Below, in pieces: positions 34,501 through 48,900 of a stretch of DNA of 64,000 bases. The notes beneath the pieces are model-generated. The model saw only the letters and a program-made list of their open reading frames with translations. It did not search any database and had not been told where the DNA came from. This stretch comes from Nipponacmea schrenckii (lineage: Eukaryota > Mollusca > Gastropoda > Lottiidae): assembly GCA_030562195.1 (NCBI GenBank), contig CM060200.1, positions 26,637,023-26,701,022 on the forward strand, in the 5' to 3' direction. Each line of letters begins with the position of its first letter. Within the stretch, counting starts at the first letter, position 1. The position numbers and the translations under genes are program-made.

Positions 34501-37314
34501 TGGTTGGGAAAATCGGGTGGAAAATCGAAAGTTTTGAACTCTCACTATGTACCTATAGGTTAACATGGAAGTGACTAACTGACTGTACGAGAACCTTTAG
34601 AGAAAGTTAACCTGTCAATTATCTTTGAACTGTACATAATTGATTTTCTTCTTTCATTATATATATTTTAAAGTGAACACTTAAGAAGTTTAATAATTTT
34701 GTCCGACATTTAACTGACCATTTCTAATAATGAACTGTCTTTCGTGAGTAAGAAGGCCAACATATTAGACCGATTAGAAACGAAACAGGTCATGTGCGAG
34801 TAACAGAACGTAAGAAAATAAATATTTTCCCATTCTAGCAATTTGAAGATCGTGTGAAAATTTCATCTATTGTTGCCTCCATTGGACCTTGGTTGGCGCA
34901 CATACGATTGAAACTCACAGTTGCCACCAGATGCTCGTGGCCTACTTTCTAAATATACTGGAACTGAGCATTCAGAGGCTACGACCGTCCAGTTACTAGT
35001 AGTCGGTCAATTTGTCGATTTGAGATACATCTGACAGTCTACCTGTACCAATTTGAATAATTTGGTATTCTTTTGACTAAATATATTTAAAAATTACTGA
35101 GATAATATAATTATAGTACCTCGATGCAATTTGATTTTTTTTTATCGCGACCTTGAACATTCCGTCGCATTTTCCTATTTGTGTAGTCAGGTATTATATG
35201 GCTCGAAAATTCAATGAAAATAGCGAACAAAATTTGATTATAGAAGTCATTTCAAGTGTATCCTATAAGACCTGTGTTCTTGATAATCTCTAATATCGGA
35301 GAATTACCACTATAATATCCAATGTGCATAAAATCTTACATGTTGTTTCTTATGTCCTAAATATTGTCACAGAGAATTGAGACAAATAGACAACACTCTT
35401 TCTGTTCTGAAACAGACTCGTTTCCAGCCTGTATACATCGAATACTGTTAGGGGGAAAACTAACGACGTTCTCTGATTGAACCTGATTGATTCTCCAGGG
35501 GGGGGGGGGGGCAAGAAAATACCCCCACCCAATAGCGTAATCAATAGGATAACTTTAAATTTATTTTGATCAAAGGCGAAAGGCGAAAGTAGTTTCCGTA
35601 CACGGACAGAAATAGATAGTCATATGAGGGTGAATATTATAAAAGTTTTAATTGGTGATGAATGTAATATAACCCAGCTGACTGGTGATATTAATATATC
35701 TATCTATAAGCCGAGACTAGTTTATATAGACGGTATATGTACTATTACTCGGTTAGATGATGATAATATGACAGTTAAATAGCCCACATCCTCTTGTGTC
35801 TATATCTATACCTATTACTAACTAAAATTACCGTTATATATAATATGATATGAAGGCCTATCAAAAAGTTTTCATTATTGCTACGTCCAATTTTACTTTT
35901 TTTGTCAAAACTAAGAAAATAACCGTTATTTTCACTATGAGGGTCTATCAGAAAGTTTTCACCATCTCTGCATTGAAACAGTACGTCTTGTACAAGGAAT
36001 CCAGTCAGATATCAGTCTTCGTCGTAATAGTAATAGTTGATTCATCGCCAAAATCCTAAATCAGTGCTCTATTAAGCTTTACACAAAAATGTGTATCAGT
36101 GCAACACTGCATTCAAAAAGCTGGTTTTACTAAGCAACTCAAGCCCCTCGATGTTTGTGAAAATCCCCCGAAAATTGAAAGGCAACGTAAAATTCTGACA
36201 GTTCCGCTAAAGGAATTTTTGAATAAGACAAAGATAAGTCGAGAATAGGAATAGTAAACTGATGAGCAGCATAGATTTGAAAAAGTTGGTCATTATCTGT
36301 ACTGTTCATTTCAAACCTTTGCTTTTTGTTACACCCTCGTAACCGTCAGCACTTTGGTCGTATTAATTACAGATCTGGTTGAATTGGGACGGGGTAAGTC
36401 AAGATTCAAAATACTATAACATTATCATTTATATTATAAATTATGGGTGTGTAAAATATTTCTATTAGGTATTCCTACTTATTAAAAGAGCGCTGATTCC
36501 GAATCAGATTATTTTACTGTGTAATTAATGTATCGGTGGTATTGCTTTAAACTCATAGGTTACCCTGCGTTTGAGCTTGTCAACTTGGCATTCCTGATAA
36601 CTATAACTGATAACTCTAGAATGAAATCGGATAGCTCAACAGGTGCTTTCTCATGTGCTACATTCGTAAATGTTCACAAGGATTATGTCCCTTTATTATA
36701 AAAATCCATAAACAAGTGGGATTACGGCTATACATGTATGTAGCTTTAAGCTCTACTTAGTTGAAATCGTTAGTTTTCATGTTAGGGTTATCTCCCTTGA
36801 ACGATAGATTTTGTGAGAATAATTTTGGTTTGATCCCTTTAGTTACAGCCTTAATAATTTGACCAACGGAATACCAATTTAACATTAATTTCTGTACAAA
36901 ATAACATGCATTGTTAATAGTTATTGATATAAATCACCTATATTCTTGTATCGCAGCTTAATTTCTATGCCTACACATTTATTTAAATATTTATAAATTG
37001 ACAGGCGGTTTTAATAAAGTATAGATTGATATTATAAAGAGTGGATTCAGGGTATGCACAAAAAAAAAATTAGTTGGCATATTTCCAAAGTGGAAAATAA
37101 AAATTATGGAATAAATTCTGTCATTAAAGATGAATAATAATAATATGTAAGTTTCAGGTTAGGAACCAATCGTTTTATACTTTTAAACTAGGTAAGATTG
37201 TTGAAAAGACAATGAAACGGAAGATTGTTGTGTTGTTAGGCCTATAACTTATAAATAAGACTATACATTATAGCACGATAGGGTTCTAGTATTTAGTAAT
37301 TTCATCTCAAATAG
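31583..37314. other. No confident gene; a few weak exon candidates
   Basis: AT-rich sequence. A 73-nt candidate exon at 31674-31746 (TTATTCAG|CTC to ATAG|GTAACT) reads LKTDQWLYHRKRSKGKRQPH and is GC-richer than its flanks. Open frames at 33769-33996 and 34331-34537 also look mildly coding but match nothing I know. Near-duplicate segments at 35850 and 35938 share ATGARGGYCTATCARAAAG. Poly(G) lies at ~35499-35511. Confidence 0.4.
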
Positions 37315-37660
37315 TAAACTCCAGCCTGTCCGGTAGCCCAGTGACGCTTGTACTCTAACCAGAAGTTCGGCAAAGGCAGAGATAAACTTTCGGATTGTAC
37401 AGCTTGGTTTCCCCTTGTAAACGATGCAGGTCGGTGGCACTGACATTGAAAAGCGTCTAGGCGTTCGGATGGAACAATAAACCGAGGCCCCATGTGCTAC
37501 ATTAAAGATCCCTCAGTATATGGAAATCGCAACAAGAGTAGGCTGATGGCGCTGTCCTCGAAAAATTTCCTCAATGCACACTACATGGCGTTTTCTTCAT
37601 TAGCCGATAAGTTGAAGAAGAGTAGGACGTAAAACTACATTCATTTTCTAGCCGGCCCTA
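37315..37660 (-). repeat. Probable tRNA-derived SINE-like remnant
   Basis: A GC-richer island starts with GTCCGGTAGCCCAGTGACGC, close to a pol III A-box in a tRNA-like head, and ends with AGTAGGACGTAAAACTACA. Its middle (ATTAAAGATCCCTCAGT and CAATGCACACTACATGGCG) has the feel of a conserved SINE core seen in molluscan sequence. No clear B-box or target duplication was seen. Strand is uncertain because the head reads on plus while weak frames read on minus. Confidence 0.4.
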
Positions 37661-40259
37661 GTCATCTTATACAGACTTAAATAATTTATGTAATTTATTA
37701 TTTTGACACTGAATTTACTTCCTTGTAATCATTGACAGTTCTTTGTTTGTTTATATTTCCGGCCAGAAAAATGCCATAAAATATTTTGGGACACTATTCC
37801 CAGAAAATTGTTCTGACCACTTTATAGTGCTAAAATTTTATTGAAATAGTGTCTATGTCTAAAGTGATAGACCGTATTAGGGCATATGGACAGTGTCATA
37901 GAGGGTAGAATGCTAGACAGTATGCTTATTTAAAATTGTGTATATAATAAGATATATGGCAATGCATGTTAATTTTTAAACAGGCTTCTCGTAAATATAA
38001 TTTATGTCAGATAAACGTTCCAATTCGACCAGGAAGATTAAAATGTGCAATATGAACTACGACGCTCTCAATAATAAAACAAAGGCGTTCGTAGTAAAAT
38101 AAACATCCTTGTTCTGTGTAGTCGCTTAATAGAGTATGTCTGGTCTGTTTATGTATATATTTTAAAACTTTCGGTCCGAATCTATGACCCCATGAATTCT
38201 AGAGTCATTTATTATCACTTCACTACTGACAGTATACTATGGTACAAACGTTTCAACGCATGGCCCATATCACTTAGAATAAGTTAAATCTGAGGATGAC
38301 CAGCAAATTGCCAGAATAGTCTTGTTCATCAGTGGACAGACTTGGTGTCAGCGCTATACGACAGAATACCTCTTTCATCCAATGTATTACAATAGCATCA
38401 TATCATGCATTGATAAACATGATAATATTTATCATATTTATACATAAACAAATTATCGTACACCAACAACTTTTTCTAAACATATAAAAGACTGCAATGT
38501 ATTTTAATAAATAACCAACTTTCATCACGTGCAGGTGTAGCGATGAGTGAGATATTGAATTTCGACTACTTTTGGAAATGCCAACCTCAATCTATATTCA
38601 CGATTGAGGACCTACTAAGGTGTTACTATGCCCTTCATCTAAGGTTTGATTCTGTGGAGGTAACATTGGCTTATCTCGTCATTCATCCTGAGACTACTTG
38701 CGATCATTGAGGAGGTCACCTAGTTTAGGACTGGACTATAAACCTTATTTTCTACTGTCTTATCAACATCTCTCGCCCTAATTAATAACTAATGCTAATG
38801 ATTTTATGTGAATTATGAAATAGGTGAGGCGTTTGACCGGAGGGTAAATAACTCTCGCAACATAGGCGTACGAAAATCTGAATTTTGAGGAGCCAGCGTA
38901 TAAACACTGCTGGTTATATGCCTAAATTTGTTATAAATATTTCTTTAATAGATGTTATTTTCAAATTGAAGAATAGACTGAGATGAATATATTGGGTGCC
39001 TGAATTATAGAAGTTATCTCGAATCATGATGGAACCAGTGAAGTATTCCATTGAACTTCTGTTCAAAAAAAAAGTTCATGCCATGCAAGGAATTTTTTAA
39101 TTCCAGAATCAGAAATAAATCCACGACTCTCCTTGTACGTACGCCTGTGGTGTAATATGTAATAAGTTAGCGAGTTGATAACGTCACGACAAGCTAATTT
39201 ACTTCCTAATAGAAAATATACTTTAATATTTTATATCACAGCTTACTGTCCTCGAAATATACCTCCTCAAATAGGATTTAACAATGTTTTCCTTATAAAA
39301 ACTCAATTTGGATATAGTTTATAGTTAAGTTCAGCAGCACAATGGCCGTAAGTTATTTAAAACTTCTAAGTTCAAATAAGGAATTATACAAATGTTTATT
39401 AAATTATTGAATGAAGTGTTTGTTATATGTAAACGAATGTGTTGGTATAAAGTCGACACAATTCTGATGACAAGGGTTTCAAATTAGCCCAATTGGACTT
39501 TTTGAAAGGATGGAACCAAGTTCACATAGTGGATGACCACGCCTTTTGATCTTTAGTCCACGGAGAGAACTCCTCAGCGGGCCCCCATCCCTGAAAAAAT
39601 ATTAAAAATACTTAAGTAAATATCACAAATTATACATTGACAATGTCAAAGGTAGTATTATGTATTACAGACTGACAATCTTTAAATTTCCATTAACAGG
39701 GATTGATTGACAAATGGCAGATAAGCCAAAAAAAAAAAAAAAAAAAATCCCAGAGGAGGGGTAACAACCCACTTAAGTCAACAGCCCGTAGTCTGTTATG
39801 GCCCTCAGTCATAAACAGTACCTAATAAACTTCATTGAGGATAATTTATTTTATGTTTCTTAATACTATTCTAAGGTCTTTTTTCTTATGAACCAAATGA
39901 AAACCTCAAGCATAGACGTAAAATCCCCATACGTAAAATTATATTAAATATTTTTCTTTTTTTATAATAACATGTTCACACAAAGAAAACTATTTCCCTT
40001 TGCCCCCTTTTATCAATATGACATAATATTTGAATCTATTCGAGGCCTTGTATGCTAGATAACGTATATTCATGTATTCACGAAGTTCAAGTCATTATTT
40101 GATATGCTACAAAGCATGACATACGTCTCTCTTTATATCGATATACATGTAGATATATCTTAGTTATAACTTATAAATTTTCCCACAGCGTCTCCAAAAA
40201 GGAAGTTATTTCTATTATGTCTGTTGTATACTTCAGGGTATTTTGAAAATTTAATTCAT
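37661..40259. other. No confident gene apart from a candidate start exon
   Basis: AT-rich. A short frame of 55 codons at 38543-38710 (MSEILNFDYFWKCQPQ..) is GC-richer than its flanks but unrecognised. The candidate first exon of the FYB-like gene lies at 39342. An A-run lies at ~39730-39747. Confidence 0.4.
39342..39347 (+). CDS. Candidate first coding exon of the FYB-like gene (Met-Ala)
   Basis: ATGGCC is followed at once by a consensus donor GTAAGT and preceded by CAGCACA, giving A at -3 and G at +4 around the start. It ends in phase 0, exactly the phase needed by the exon that opens at 42922, and would give a product beginning MASVDDGEVYDDG. The intron would be 3.6 kb and contain the minisatellite. 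Many six-base matches could occur by chance, so this is only a candidate. Confidence 0.4.
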
Positions 40260-42163
40260 TCATTTATTCAATCATTCATTCAATCGTCCTTTTGTTAAAA
40301 TATTTTATTTATTCATTCATTCATTTTTAGATATCATTCATTCATTCATTTTAAATTCCTTCATTTTAAGATATTATTCATTCCTTCATTTTTAAGATAT
40401 TATTCATTCCTTCATTTTTAAGGTATTATTCATTCCTTCATTTTAAGATATTATTAATTCCTTCAATTTAAGATAATATTCATTCATTCATTTTAAGAAA
40501 TTATTCATTCCTTCAATTTAAGATATTATTAATTCCTTCATTTTAAGATATTAGCCATTCCTTCATTTTAAGATATTATTCATTCATTCATTTTAAGAAA
40601 TTATTCATTCCTTCATTTTTTAAGATATTATTCATTCATTCATTTTAAGAAATTATTCATTCATTCATTTTGAGATATTATTCATTCATTCATTTTAAGT
40701 AATTATTCATTCATTCATTTTAAGATATTATTCATTCCTTCAATTTAAGATAATATCCATTCATTCATTTTAAGAAATTATTCATTCCTTCAATTTAAGA
40801 TATTATTCATTCCTTCATTTTAAGGTATTATTCATTCCTTCATTTTAAGACATTATTCATTTCAAGGTATTATTCATTCATTCATTTTAAGAAATTATTC
40901 ATTCATTTTAAGACATTATTCATTCATCCATTTTAAGATATTATTCATTCCTTCATTTTAAAATATTCATTCATTCAATTTCAGATATTATTCATTCATT
41001 CATTTTAAGAAATTATTCATTCATTCATTTCAAGATATTATTCATTCCTTCATTTTAAAATATTATTCATTCACCCATTTTAAGATATTATTCATTCCTT
41101 CATTTTAAGATATTATTCATTCATCCATTTTAAGATATTATTCATTAATTTTAAGATATTATTCATTACATTTATTTTAAGATATTATTCATGACATTCA
41201 TTTTAAGATATTATTCATTCCTTCATTTTAAGATATTATTCATTCCTTCATTTTAATACATTATTCATTTCAAGATATTATTCATTCATTCATTTTAAAA
41301 TAATATTCATTCATTCATTTTAAGATATTATTCATTCATTCATTTTAAGATATTATTCCTTTTAAGATATTATTCATTCATTCATTTTAAGATAATATTC
41401 ATTCATTCATTTTAAGATATTATTCATGACATTCATTTTAAGATATTATTCATTCATTTTAAGATATTATTCATTCATTTTAAGACATTATTCATTCCTT
41501 CATTTTAAGATATTATTCATTCCTTCATTTTAAGTTATTATTCATTCCTTCATTTTAAGACATTATTCATTTCAAGATATTATTCATTCATTCATTTTAA
41601 GAAATTATTCATTCATTTTAAGACATTATTCATTCATCCATTTTAAGATATTATTCATTCCTTCATTTTAAGATATCCATTCATTCAATTTCAGATATTA
41701 TTCATTCATTCATTTTAAGGTATTATTCATTCCTTCATTTTAAGACATTATTCATTCCTTCATTTTAAGATATTTATCATTCACCCATTTTAAGATATTA
41801 TTCATTCCTTCATTTTAAGATATTATTCATTCATCCATTTTAAGATATTATTCATTCAGCCATTTTAAGATATTATTCATGACATTCATTTTAAGATATT
41901 ATTCATTCATTCATTTTAAGATATTATTCATTAATTTTAAGACATTATTCATTCATTTTAAGATATTATTCATTCATTTTTAGACATTATTCATTCATTC
42001 ATTTTAAGATATTATTCATTCCTTCATTTAAAGATATTATTCATTCATTTTAAGATATTATTCATTCCTTCATTTTAAGATATTCATTCATTCATTTTAA
42101 GATTTTATTCATTCCTTCATTTTAAAACAATATTCATTCATTCATTCATTCATTCATTCATTC
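40260..42163 (+). repeat. 1.9-kb ATTCATTC minisatellite
   Basis: Dozens of ~20-27-bp units built from ATTATTCATTCATTTTAAGAT with CCTTCA, CATCCA and GACATTCA variants; it ends in a pure ATTC run at ~42131-42162. If the candidate start at 39342 is right, it lies in the first intron of the FYB-like gene. No coding capacity. Confidence 0.95.
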
Positions 42164-42921
42164 GATAGACTACTAGTATGTCAGTAACGTCAATGTAAAG
42201 AAAATGTAAGATATTTAACTGAATGACTTAGCTGTTGGGGATGATTTGCAGGTCAGGTTAATTAGATATTGACCTGTAATTACCTGGTATATTCGGGAAT
42301 ATTGATTTTATCCAATTATTTGTCATCATATAACGACTAGTCGGTAAAAATCTTACTTGTAGATTATTAGTAAATTCCCACTATCTAAATTACGTATGGA
42401 AACAGCGCACATGGTCATTTTAATCCCCTGATTGACTCAATATTTCGATTTTTTCAAAAGTCTATAATATTTCAAGAAAGCCGTCAAATTATACTTAATG
42501 CCATTACAATATTTAAATATTTTTTCAAAAATGTGACTTCTTATTGCAAATGTCGAGTTAGCGATTCAAAATGGCTACTAACAACGTTCGTGTGTGTTAT
42601 TTCTATGTAAGAATCATGCCAAATTTCGTTTGTAAATTCCTCTTTAATGTTGATTATCCTGTTAAAAAGACTTCTAATATTATTTGTTAAATGGACCAAC
42701 TCAAAAGACATTCTCGATTGTGAGATACGGATAGACAATCTAGATTTATTATGCTCGATATTTGGAACTTTTATGAAATTTCACACCAAATAATGTATGA
42801 TAGTTTTGTCGATTTAAAACAGCGTAAAACTCTTAACCCATTCTTTACCCACGAAAGTATGGAGTTTATTAATGAAGTGGTATTTTGTCCATTTCCAAAA
42901 TGTACATTGTTTCTATTTCAG

Positions 42922-45900
42922 AGTGTCGATGATGGCGAGGTATATGATGATGGCACAGCTATAAAGAACATAAGTGTTTCAGGAGTTGCTAAGAAAGCCG
43001 CCATGTTTGAACCTAAATCAGGAAAGACAACTCCACCTGTCCTCCGGAAGTTTCGTGGTCAGCAGCAAATGAATGCTAGTGGTGGTGATTCGACTAAATC
43101 GAATCAACCCGAGGAACAAACAACACCATCGTGGGTAAAGAAACAAATTAACAATGGTACTGTTTCTCCAAAACCGGATATGCTTCCGAAGTCTCCCACG
43201 TCACCAGTCTCACCAAAACCCGTACCATCCATTCCAAAGAAAACAGCTGGAGTTACACATAAATGGTCTCCAGATAAATCCCCAGCTTCTTCATCGAAAG
43301 AAACACCTGTAACAAATACATTCCGTAAACTTTCAACTGATACAAAGAAACCAGACACTACTCCGGTGTTAAAAGACATTAACCACAATGTAAAAACTCA
43401 ACCTTTAAAATCTAATTCCGACACAGCTACAGGCAATAAACGAGCCAGTGTAGCGGACCTACAAAAAAGTTTTCAATCTGATTCCAAAACCTCGAGTGCG
43501 GATACTCGGGCTATAAGTGTGGAACCTCTGAAAGAGAACACAAGTTCAGTGGAAACAAAACAATCGGAAGAAGTAATCCGAAGAACCTCTGAAGTGTCGA
43601 CAGTTTCTGAGGGCAAAAGTTCTATATTAGATCGGATTGCTTCTCTCGAAACATCTTCCGGAGCAAAAGTTATTACATTTAACCGTAAATCTATGGTTAC
43701 GCGGAAAAGAGATAGTAAACTGTTTAAAAGATATGTTATTACTAAAAATGATACAAGTTTCGACGGACCCCCGCCTGCCAAACCTCCCAAACTTACGGAT
43801 ATTGATTTGGCGCCTATCAAGTCGGAGTATAAACAATTACAAACTAAACAAGGTGAGTGGAGGACTTGTCTTTTCATTCTCTTCTGATTTCATCTGGAAC
43901 ATAGCTTAGTACAGTTATCAGTTCAAATACATCAAATACGAACACGAACTTATGCTAAAATGAACATAAAGTCTCCTTAGTCAATAAGAATATATATTCA
44001 AAAATGAACTAAATAATAGAATCTTCAACATGATATTAAACTAAATAATTGTTGAAAAACGCTTCTATGTTGTATCTATTGTAATAGAGATCAACACAAG
44101 ATATATTATTTTCCTCACTACCTACTAATATGAATGTATTATATCTCCTCGCCCATGAAAATGATTATACGTTATAGCATTTGGTGTTAAGTTACTATTA
44201 CAAACTAAAACCTGTGTAACAAAGTGTTTCAGATAACATTATAGGGATTAAAAGAAGGTTTTCTCAAATTTGTTTGTGTATCGGGTACATTTGCACCATT
44301 CCAATTTTCAGTCAAATGTCTGTGGTTGCTGCATTTCACTAAAACTAAGAGTCAAAAATCGCAAAATCTGCATTTACAGATTTGTGTAAGTGACGACATA
44401 AAATGCTTAATGTTGGTAGAATTGCAGGAACCACAGACGCCTGGAAGAAAATTGCAGTAGTGCAAATCGATGCTTTCAATACGCATAAAAAAAGTAGAAA
44501 AACGGTTTAAAAAGACTTTTTTTTCTAGTGTTTTCCCTGTACCTACCCCCACTGGCATCGCAACTTGAAATGTAAACTTATAAGTGGCAATTCTATGAAT
44601 ATGAAATACTTTTATGTTGTTTTACAATTTTACAATGTGTATTATTTACAGGAGGTGATACGGAGGAAGAAGAACTTTATGATGATATTGGAAATATTAT
44701 GTCTGCGTTTTCTGTCATGTAGGTAGCAAATAGCACCAACATCTTTCACTCCTTTACCCACGGCGTAGCCAAGGTGGTTCTGTTTCATATTTGCAGTACT
44801 ATGACAAAGTTATGATGGATGTTGGTAGGAAGGTGGACCATGGGTTCCCAAATGTTAAATTATGGCTTCTCTATTGTGCTGTACTCCGTGAAACATCATA
44901 CTACAGATATTGGAAGAATTACATGAATATTCTAAAAAAAAGTGCAAAAAAGATGCATTGCTTGGTTTAGTTTTGATATTTATTTGTATTTTTTTTTAAT
45001 TTATTATTTTCTTCTTCTAATGGACGGGTAGGGGAGTATTTATTTATTTTTTTGTTTGTAATTCCTGATTCCTGTTATTAACGAAGAATTTATTATTGAA
45101 TTTTAACCATATTGTAGACAACCAATGACAGAAGAAGAAGAATATGCTGATGTGGGAAACGTGATGCCGGGAGATATGGAAACTTACGATGATTGTTCTA
45201 CAGCAGCTATACAACACGGGACCGATGAAGTTTACGAGCCAATTGATGAAGAACAGTATGTATACATCATAACCAATTTGAGTAGTGTTACGGGATATTC
45301 AATCCCAATTTCACTAAAAAGCATATCTAGTTATTTATTTTCATTTAGTTTGTGGGTAATTACACTAGCCTTCTTCAATCTGACTACATTCTGCTTTTAA
45401 TCGTGTTCATATTTAAGAAAATATCAATCCAATCGCATCAAGTATTGTTACTGTGAGAAGTGGGTTCTTTACATTTAGTTGTTTTGAAATTGAACTTCTC
45501 TTGGTTGAATATATTTACGACTTAGAACATGATGTTATAAACGACTTTGTCTGATCATGGTCGACTAAGCATTCTTGCTTCCCAGCATACACACACCTAT
45601 TGAATTCAATTAATGACTTGGTTTTCTTGTTGTTGTTCAGAGCTATAAGTGGTGGCTCTGTGTCTTCTAAATCAAAAGAAAGTGAAAAGGAGAGGAAGAA
45701 ACGAGAAGAGAAGGAGAAAAAAGATCAAGAAAAGAAAGCTAGAGAGGAATTGAAGAGAAAAGACAAGGAAGAAAAGGTAAGTGCAATTTATCCAAACCAC
45801 TATATGTTTCACTTTGTATTAATAAAGTCAATTTGATTCGTCATAAATTTTCTATGAGAGTTTTGTCTGTTCCGATATAGGCATTTCGAACCAACGGTTT

Positions 45901-48900
45901 TTTCATATTATTGGACCATTTCGTCTATAAAATGATAGTTTTCGTCTGCTGTGGCTGATATTTACCAAGAGTTGAACCCCCGTATCGTTGCTTCCATTCT
46001 TTTGAAGCCCCCTAGCTGTGAGATTCAAACTCAACTCTCTACTGTATATCAACTTCCTAACAACAATATTAAAATTGACGGACGACTAGAATGCCTGTTT
46101 CAGCCTTTTTGATTTTGCTACATCATAACACTGACTGTTTCAGGAGAGAAGAAATGAATTGAAGAAAAAAGAAAACGAAGAAAAAAAGCTTTTCAAGTCA
46201 TTAAAGGTAAGATTGTTTTTTCATTCTTGTGAATCTCTGTCTATTGCTATGCTATAAGTATTGTTTTTCTACCATGCTCATTGTGGTGCTTAAGAAAAGG
46301 ACATAGTGTTATCCTACTTTATCCAAAACACCCCGTTTAAAAAGGGATTTACACCAACAAATCATTATAGTCAGTTCACTAGATAGCGTTCAAATTACGT
46401 GTATTACCTGTGAGATTGGGGTGACAAGATGGTATGGGGAATATGTTTTAGATATTCCTAGCTAGAAAAATAGGGCGATAAGAAAAAATTCAGTGCATCG
46501 ATGCCGATGAAACATAGATGGTAAGCGGAATTTCCCCATTTGGAAATCGTGTTAAAAAAAAGTCTATGTCCACTTGAATCCGGGATAGATTTCCGGATAT
46601 CTAGTGTCTAACTCTCTGATCCACCGGGGTTCTCTTTTGCTATTAAACACTTGTAATAGTAAGTGATAGAGTTAAAAGGATGTCACGATTTTAAACAAAA
46701 CAGGAAAATTATCATCTAAAACCGGAATTACTGATCAAATTTGTTAAACATGATGGTAATATCAAATTAATTGTATTGACAGCCCATTAACCTAAAAATA
46801 TGAGTTCGATGACCTCCTCCCACCTACCCACCCCAACCCCCCCCCCCCCCAAAAAAAAAAATATAAAAAAAAGAAAAAAAAAAAAAACTAATCCGAAAAT
46901 CAAATTATTATATAAAAAAATTATTTGCAGTAAATCTTGATTTCAGTATTAAAAGTTTTTTAAATGCAGATTTTAAATGTGCAGTTTAAATTTCAGATTT
47001 ACTCACACAACTTAGATCTTTAAATGTCGATCTTTAAATGTAGATTTATAATTAGATAAACAATGTCAATAGAGTTAGAGATGTCAATGTTTACTATACT
47101 TGTTGATCTAATTGTCTGTTATTATGTCACTTGATAAAGATTCCTGTAGGCCTATATGAATTGAAACATTGCTTTAACATAAAGGACATGTAGTAGTATA
47201 TCAATAATTGTGTTCTTATTTATCTAATGTGCCACCTATTTCTAATTTTTCATTCAAAGATTAGATTTATAATTGTAGATATATAATTGTAGATAACTGG
47301 AAGTGAACCTAAACAAGGCGAAGGTGTAATAAAAAATGATTGTTCTGGAACAAAGTTAGACTTGACTCTTAGAAGTGGTGATAAAGTCGATATTATAAGA
47401 ATGGATAAAAATCCACCAGGAAAATGGCTTGTTAAGGCCTCAGCTGGGCGGTGTAAGTAACATCAATATTAACTATGTTTTTCAAAGCAATATTCAACAA
47501 TGCAATATACATTGCATATGGAAAGTGCCAAATATAAGTAACATTACAAATATTCTAAAAATTGCTGTGGACTTGTCAGGGGCATTTATTATTTCCATTC
47601 GCACAATCATTATTTCAACTACGATGCCTGAAGTTTCTGAACTTTTTTATTCTTGATGATTTGTGAAATATTTATAACATTATCTTTTGGATGTATATTT
47701 TATGGAAGAGCATTCGTGCCAAAAGTATGGATTTTGCTGTATAATCTGATTATTTAAATGTTATATTTTGCAGGGGGTTATGTAGATTCTTCTAATGTCG
47801 AGGTAGCTACATCCACTATACGTCAAGTAAGCTTGCTTCTGCTTATATATCTAGCTATCTCTTACACATCGGTTTCATATCCCAAAAACATTTTCCCGTT
47901 ATATCATTATAGTTTCGTTTCGTAAATACATTCCTTACTAGAGTTACAAGTGCCCATTATTCAAACTGATTCTTAATGGAGCTGCTATAGTGTCAAATCT
48001 GAGGGAAAAAATACTAAATATTACAATATCGTTCTTATTAGTTCCTTCATTCGGAAAAAGAGAAGCGTTCAGCAATTTAAGGTAAAATTCCCATATTGAG
48101 AGACTAATTCTAACATAGTTGTATGTATTATCTACCATTAGAATCAGGATCTTATTCGTAAACTCTCAAATTCTTAATAGTTTGGTTTATATTTCAACGA
48201 ATTTCATACAAATAAAACTAAAACCTTACCAACTGTAGAAAACAAGTTTATAAACCGATGTGTACGATCTACTCTTAATATAGTCTCTGTTGTGTTCTAG
48301 TATTTCTAGGCATCGCACGCATCTCAACTGTTTGTCTTTTACAATCTCTTCATAGTTTTGCTCTTCTAAGTTAGTAAAGAGGGAGCAAATTATGCTAGAA
48401 TACGTCCATGTGATAACAGTATCTACATATCGTTTCTGGTTTGAGTTGTGTTGTTAATAATATACACATGTAGGATAGGGTATATCGTTATTTGTGCACA
48501 TTCTAAACATACTATCAGTCAACAATGTTCTGTTAATAAGCTGTCGACGCCCAGAAGCAGTGGTCGTGGGTTAGATAAAATTAGTACCTAAGGCTTGATT
48601 AACATTGTGTTGACAGTGGTGGTGGTGTTATTGATTCACTCCAGATATGACCAAAAATACACGTGTTAAATGTTGATGTGCTCACTCTATATCCTGCATT
48701 ATGCTGGCCAGTGCTCTAATATGTGTTGTTGTTCTGTACTTATATATACATGTTAAAGCGTTTTCGGTCGCCTTGATGTACGCACCCCCTGTATGATAGA
48801 TAATAAGACCTAGTTTGAACAATATTTTTAGCGCTTTTAGCGCTAAGGAAATGGGATGGATGCCACATCTTTAAAACGTTGTGTTATAAGGCAATACTAT

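Noticed and set aside
33769..34537. Two mid-size frames (75 and 68 codons)
   Set aside because: Mildly coding-like composition but no homology, no consistent exon structure and no conserved motif.
38543..38710. 55-codon frame MSEILNFDYFWKCQPQ..
   Set aside because: Single short frame with no homology and no convincing splice partner.
40260..42163. CRISPR-like array
   Set aside because: Units are contiguous and degenerate with no unique spacers, and the window is eukaryotic; it is a minisatellite.
42751..42921. Frame extension MLDIWNFYEISHQ.. upstream of SVDDGEVYDDG
   Set aside because: AT-rich text unlike the exon, and a consensus acceptor TTCTATTTCAG ends at 42921 exactly at the change in composition.
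43104..43877. Antisense and alternate frames over the large FYB-like exon
   Set aside because: Shadows of the plus-strand coding exon, which has homology and correct splice phases.
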